NCBI RefSeq assembly: GCF_023074175.1 | Contig: NZ_JADPKS010000074.1 | Location: forward strand, 49,347-113,346 | Direction: 5' to 3' | Length of the DNA stretch: 64,000 nucleotides | Source: Bradyrhizobium sp. 139 | Lineage (GTDB): Bacteria > Pseudomonadota > Alphaproteobacteria > Rhizobiales > Xanthobacteraceae | The notes under the pieces: generated by a model | Seen by the model: only the letters and a program-made list of their open reading frames with translations | Database searches by the model: none | Told to the model about the DNA's origin: nothing | Program-made: the position numbers and the translations under genes | Shown: piece by piece, positions 62,516-64,000 of the stretch | Numbering within the stretch: position 1 is the stretch's first letter | How the letters are laid out: the number at the start of each line of letters is the position of its first letter

Positions 62516-63739
62516 ATGACCGCCCATTACGACGCCCTCGAGACGCGCGAACAGGCCGTGCGCGAGGCGGAGCTGTTCTCCCGCCTGCCGGACGTGCTGC
62601 GCGGCGCGATGGCCGCGCCCGCCTATGCCGAGCGGCTGAAAGGCGTCGATCCGGCCGCGGTGACCTCCAGGGCGGCGCTGGCGGGCCTGCCGGTGCTACG
62701 CAAGTCGGAACTGCCGGCCCTGCACAATGCCTCCACGCCCTTCGGCGGCTTCGTGGCGACGCCCCCGGGCACGTTCGCCCGCCTCTTCACCTCCCCCGGC
62801 CCGATCTTCGAGCCGGAGGGACGCCAGGCCGATCCCTGGCGCGGCGCGCGGGCGCTGTTCGCGGCCGGGTTCCGCCCCGATGACATCGTGCTCAACACCT
62901 TCAGCTATCACCTCACCCCCGGCGGCTTCATCTTCGATTCCTCGGCGCGCGCGCTCGGCTGCGCCGTGATCCCGGCCGGCCCCGGCAATGCCGAGCAGCA
63001 GTTCGAGCTGATCGAGGCCTACCGTCCCGTCGGCTACAGCGGCACACCGGACTTCCTAAAGATCCTGCTCGACGCCGCGGCGCGCGCGAATCGCGACATC
63101 TCCTCAATCAAGCGCGCGCTGGTCTCGGGTGCGGCCTTCCCGCCCTCGCTCCAGGCCGAGATCAAGGCGCGCGGCATCGACGCCTACCAGGCCTTCGGCA
63201 CCGCCGACCTCGGCCTCATCGCTTTCGAGACCGACGCGCGCGACGGCATGGTCGTGAATGAGGATTTGATCATGGAGATCGTCAAGCCCGGCACCGGCGA
63301 TCCCGTCGCGCCGGGCGACGTCGGCGAGATCGTGGTGACCTCGCTCGACCCGCACCATCCCTGGATCCGCCTCGCGCTCGGCGACCTCACCGCGGCGTTG
63401 CCGGGGCCGAGCAAATGCGGGCGCACCAACATGCGCATCAAGGGCTGGATGGGCCGCGCCGACCAGACCACCAAGGTCAAGGGCATGTTCGTCCGACCCG
63501 AGCAGGTCGCCGAGATCGGCAAGCGCCATCCCGCGCTCGGCCGGCTGCGCCTCGTCGTCACGCGCCAGGGCGAGACCGACGCGATGACGCTAAGGGCTGA
63601 GACGCCCTCACCAAGCGATTCCCTTCACGAGGAGATCGTCGCCAGCCTGCGCACGCTGACGAAACTCGGCGGCGCGGTCGAGTTGGTCAGCCCGGGTACG
63701 CTGCCGAACGACGGCAAGGTGATCGCGGACGAACGGTGA
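62516..63739 (+). CDS. Phenylacetate-CoA ligase-like AMP-dependent synthetase
   Basis: 407-residue ANL enzyme of the PaaK type. It has SRAALAGLPVLRKSEL near the front, TFSYHLTPGGFIFDSSARAL, AYQAFGTADLGLIAFETDA and the hinge-loop region LGDLTAALPG then GWMGRADQTTKVKGMFVRPE. The usual phosphate loop SSGTTG is not present in recognisable form; the corresponding place is rich in glycine/proline (GGFVATPPGTFARLFTSPGP). Aryl-CoA ligation is the best guess. The proximity of the second liv operon suggests related substrates. Confidence 0.85.
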   Translation: MTAHYDALETREQAVREAELFSRLPDVLRGAMAAPAYAERLKGVDPAAVTSRAALAGLPVLRKSELPALHNASTPFGGFVATPPGTFARLFTSPGPIFEPEGRQADPWRGARALFAAGFRPDDIVLNTFSYHLTPGGFIFDSSARALGCAVIPAGPGNAEQQFELIEAYRPVGYSGTPDFLKILLDAAARANRDISSIKRALVSGAAFPPSLQAEIKARGIDAYQAFGTADLGLIAFETDARDGMVVNEDLIMEIVKPGTGDPVAPGDVGEIVVTSLDPHHPWIRLALGDLTAALPGPSKCGRTNMRIKGWMGRADQTTKVKGMFVRPEQVAEIGKRHPALGRLRLVVTRQGETDAMTLRAETPSPSDSLHEEIVASLRTLTKLGGAVELVSPGTLPNDGKVIADER

Positions 63740-63807
63740 GCCGCTCCGCAAGCCAGGCTCCGTGACAATGCGACAAGGCCGCCTCGAGCCCGTCGCGAAT
63801 TTCCGCC

Positions 63808-64000
63808 TCAGGAATGTTCGATCGAGCGGCGATACGCTTCATAACCGCGTCGCTGGCCGTCCTCTAGCGAGGTCGTCGCGCGCCAGCCGAGCCTTGCCAG
63901 GCGGCTGACATCGAGCAGCTTGCGCGGCGTTCCATCGGGACGCGAGGTGTCGAAGGTGATTTCGCCGCCGTAACCGACGACGTCAGCCACGACCCGCGCG
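63808..64000 (-). CDS. GDP-L-fucose synthase-like SDR protein, C-terminal end (5' part beyond window)
   Basis: Minus-strand frame open to the window edge. The visible 63 residues include DVVGYGGEITFDTSRPDGTP, RKLLDVSRLARLGW and TSLEDGQRRGYEAY, the C-terminal signature of GDP-L-fucose synthase (GDP-4-keto-6-deoxymannose epimerase/reductase, Fcl/WcaG; NolK in nodulating strains). It would use GDP-mannose-derived substrate, which the manC product could supply. The N-terminal NAD site is outside the window. Confidence 0.85.
   Translation of the reverse strand, partial: ARVVADVVGYGGEITFDTSRPDGTPRKLLDVSRLARLGWRATTSLEDGQRRGYEAYRRSIEHS

Noticed and set aside
63808..64000. Nodulation gene nolK
   Set aside because: The C-terminal signature fits any GDP-L-fucose synthase. 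No nod genes or nod boxes are in the window and LPS use is equally likely.
1..64000. CRISPR array, rRNA or tRNA genes, prophage
   Set aside because: Reading both strands showed no regular spacer-repeat array, no rRNA-like tracts, no convincing tRNA cloverleaf ending in CCA context and no phage structural genes.

Overview
The window is GC-rich alphaproteobacterial chromosome. It most likely comes from Bradyrhizobium or a close relative in the Nitrobacteraceae. This rests on the composition, the rhizobial-type LPS gene set, two branched-chain-amino-acid-type (liv) ABC operons, a form II CoxL-like molybdoprotein, and intergenic palindromic repeats of the kind common in this group. I saw no rRNA, tRNA, CRISPR array, prophage or transposase gene.

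Layout. 1-1673: 3' part of a form II CoxL-like molybdopterin subunit. 1753-3282: murJ. 3495-19674: a surface-polysaccharide island. It holds a WbpE/WbpB-like pair, manC, a UDP-glucuronate epimerase, a flippase-like membrane protein, a polyprenyl-phosphate sugar-1-P transferase, a 4-reductase/epimerase, a glycosyltransferase, a WbpM-type 4,6-dehydratase, an O-antigen ligase, hldE, hldD and waaF. Together these can make nucleotide sugars, prime and ligate O-antigen, and build the heptose part of the core. 19737-24133: an AcrAB-type RND pump without a visible linked regulator or outer-membrane gene. 24794-28892: an LpcC-like glycosyltransferase, galE and an MsbA-like ABC exporter. 28928-33702: a mixed region with a FAH-family hydrolase, an NTF2-like protein, a Spy/CpxP-like periplasmic protein, a frameshifted aspartyl/asparaginyl hydroxylase, a 51-aa small gene and a Baeyer-Villiger-type monooxygenase.

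33866-39584 is an S-adenosylmethionine island: ahcY, metK, an HTH-methyltransferase and a MetE-core methionine synthase, all on the minus strand, with a decayed caspase fragment between the last two. 39604-44296 is a liv operon (livK-livH-livM-livG-livF). 44816-53304 carries a small lipoprotein, purU, a HemD-like protein, a peroxiredoxin, a very large zinc-ribbon/adenylate-cyclase/ATPase/TPR protein, an MFS transporter and a Crp-type regulator. 53639-61212 is a second liv operon with an acyl-CoA synthetase inside it, which suggests uptake and CoA activation of an organic acid. It is followed by an AGE-family sugar epimerase, a PaaK-like ligase and the 3' end of a GDP-L-fucose synthase-like gene.

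The most unusual structure is at 56421-56917. A DUF559 (Vsr-like endonuclease fold) gene lies antisense inside the second liv operon. It is bounded by inverted copies of a palindromic repeat, and one repeat supplies its stop codon. A related gene-less repeat pair occurs at 3354-3480. Other points are a single-base deletion that disables the hydroxylase, palindromic repeats directly after both solute-binding-protein genes, structured RNA between metK and ahcY, and a 12-bp tandem repeat that carries alternative GTG starts of the O-antigen ligase.
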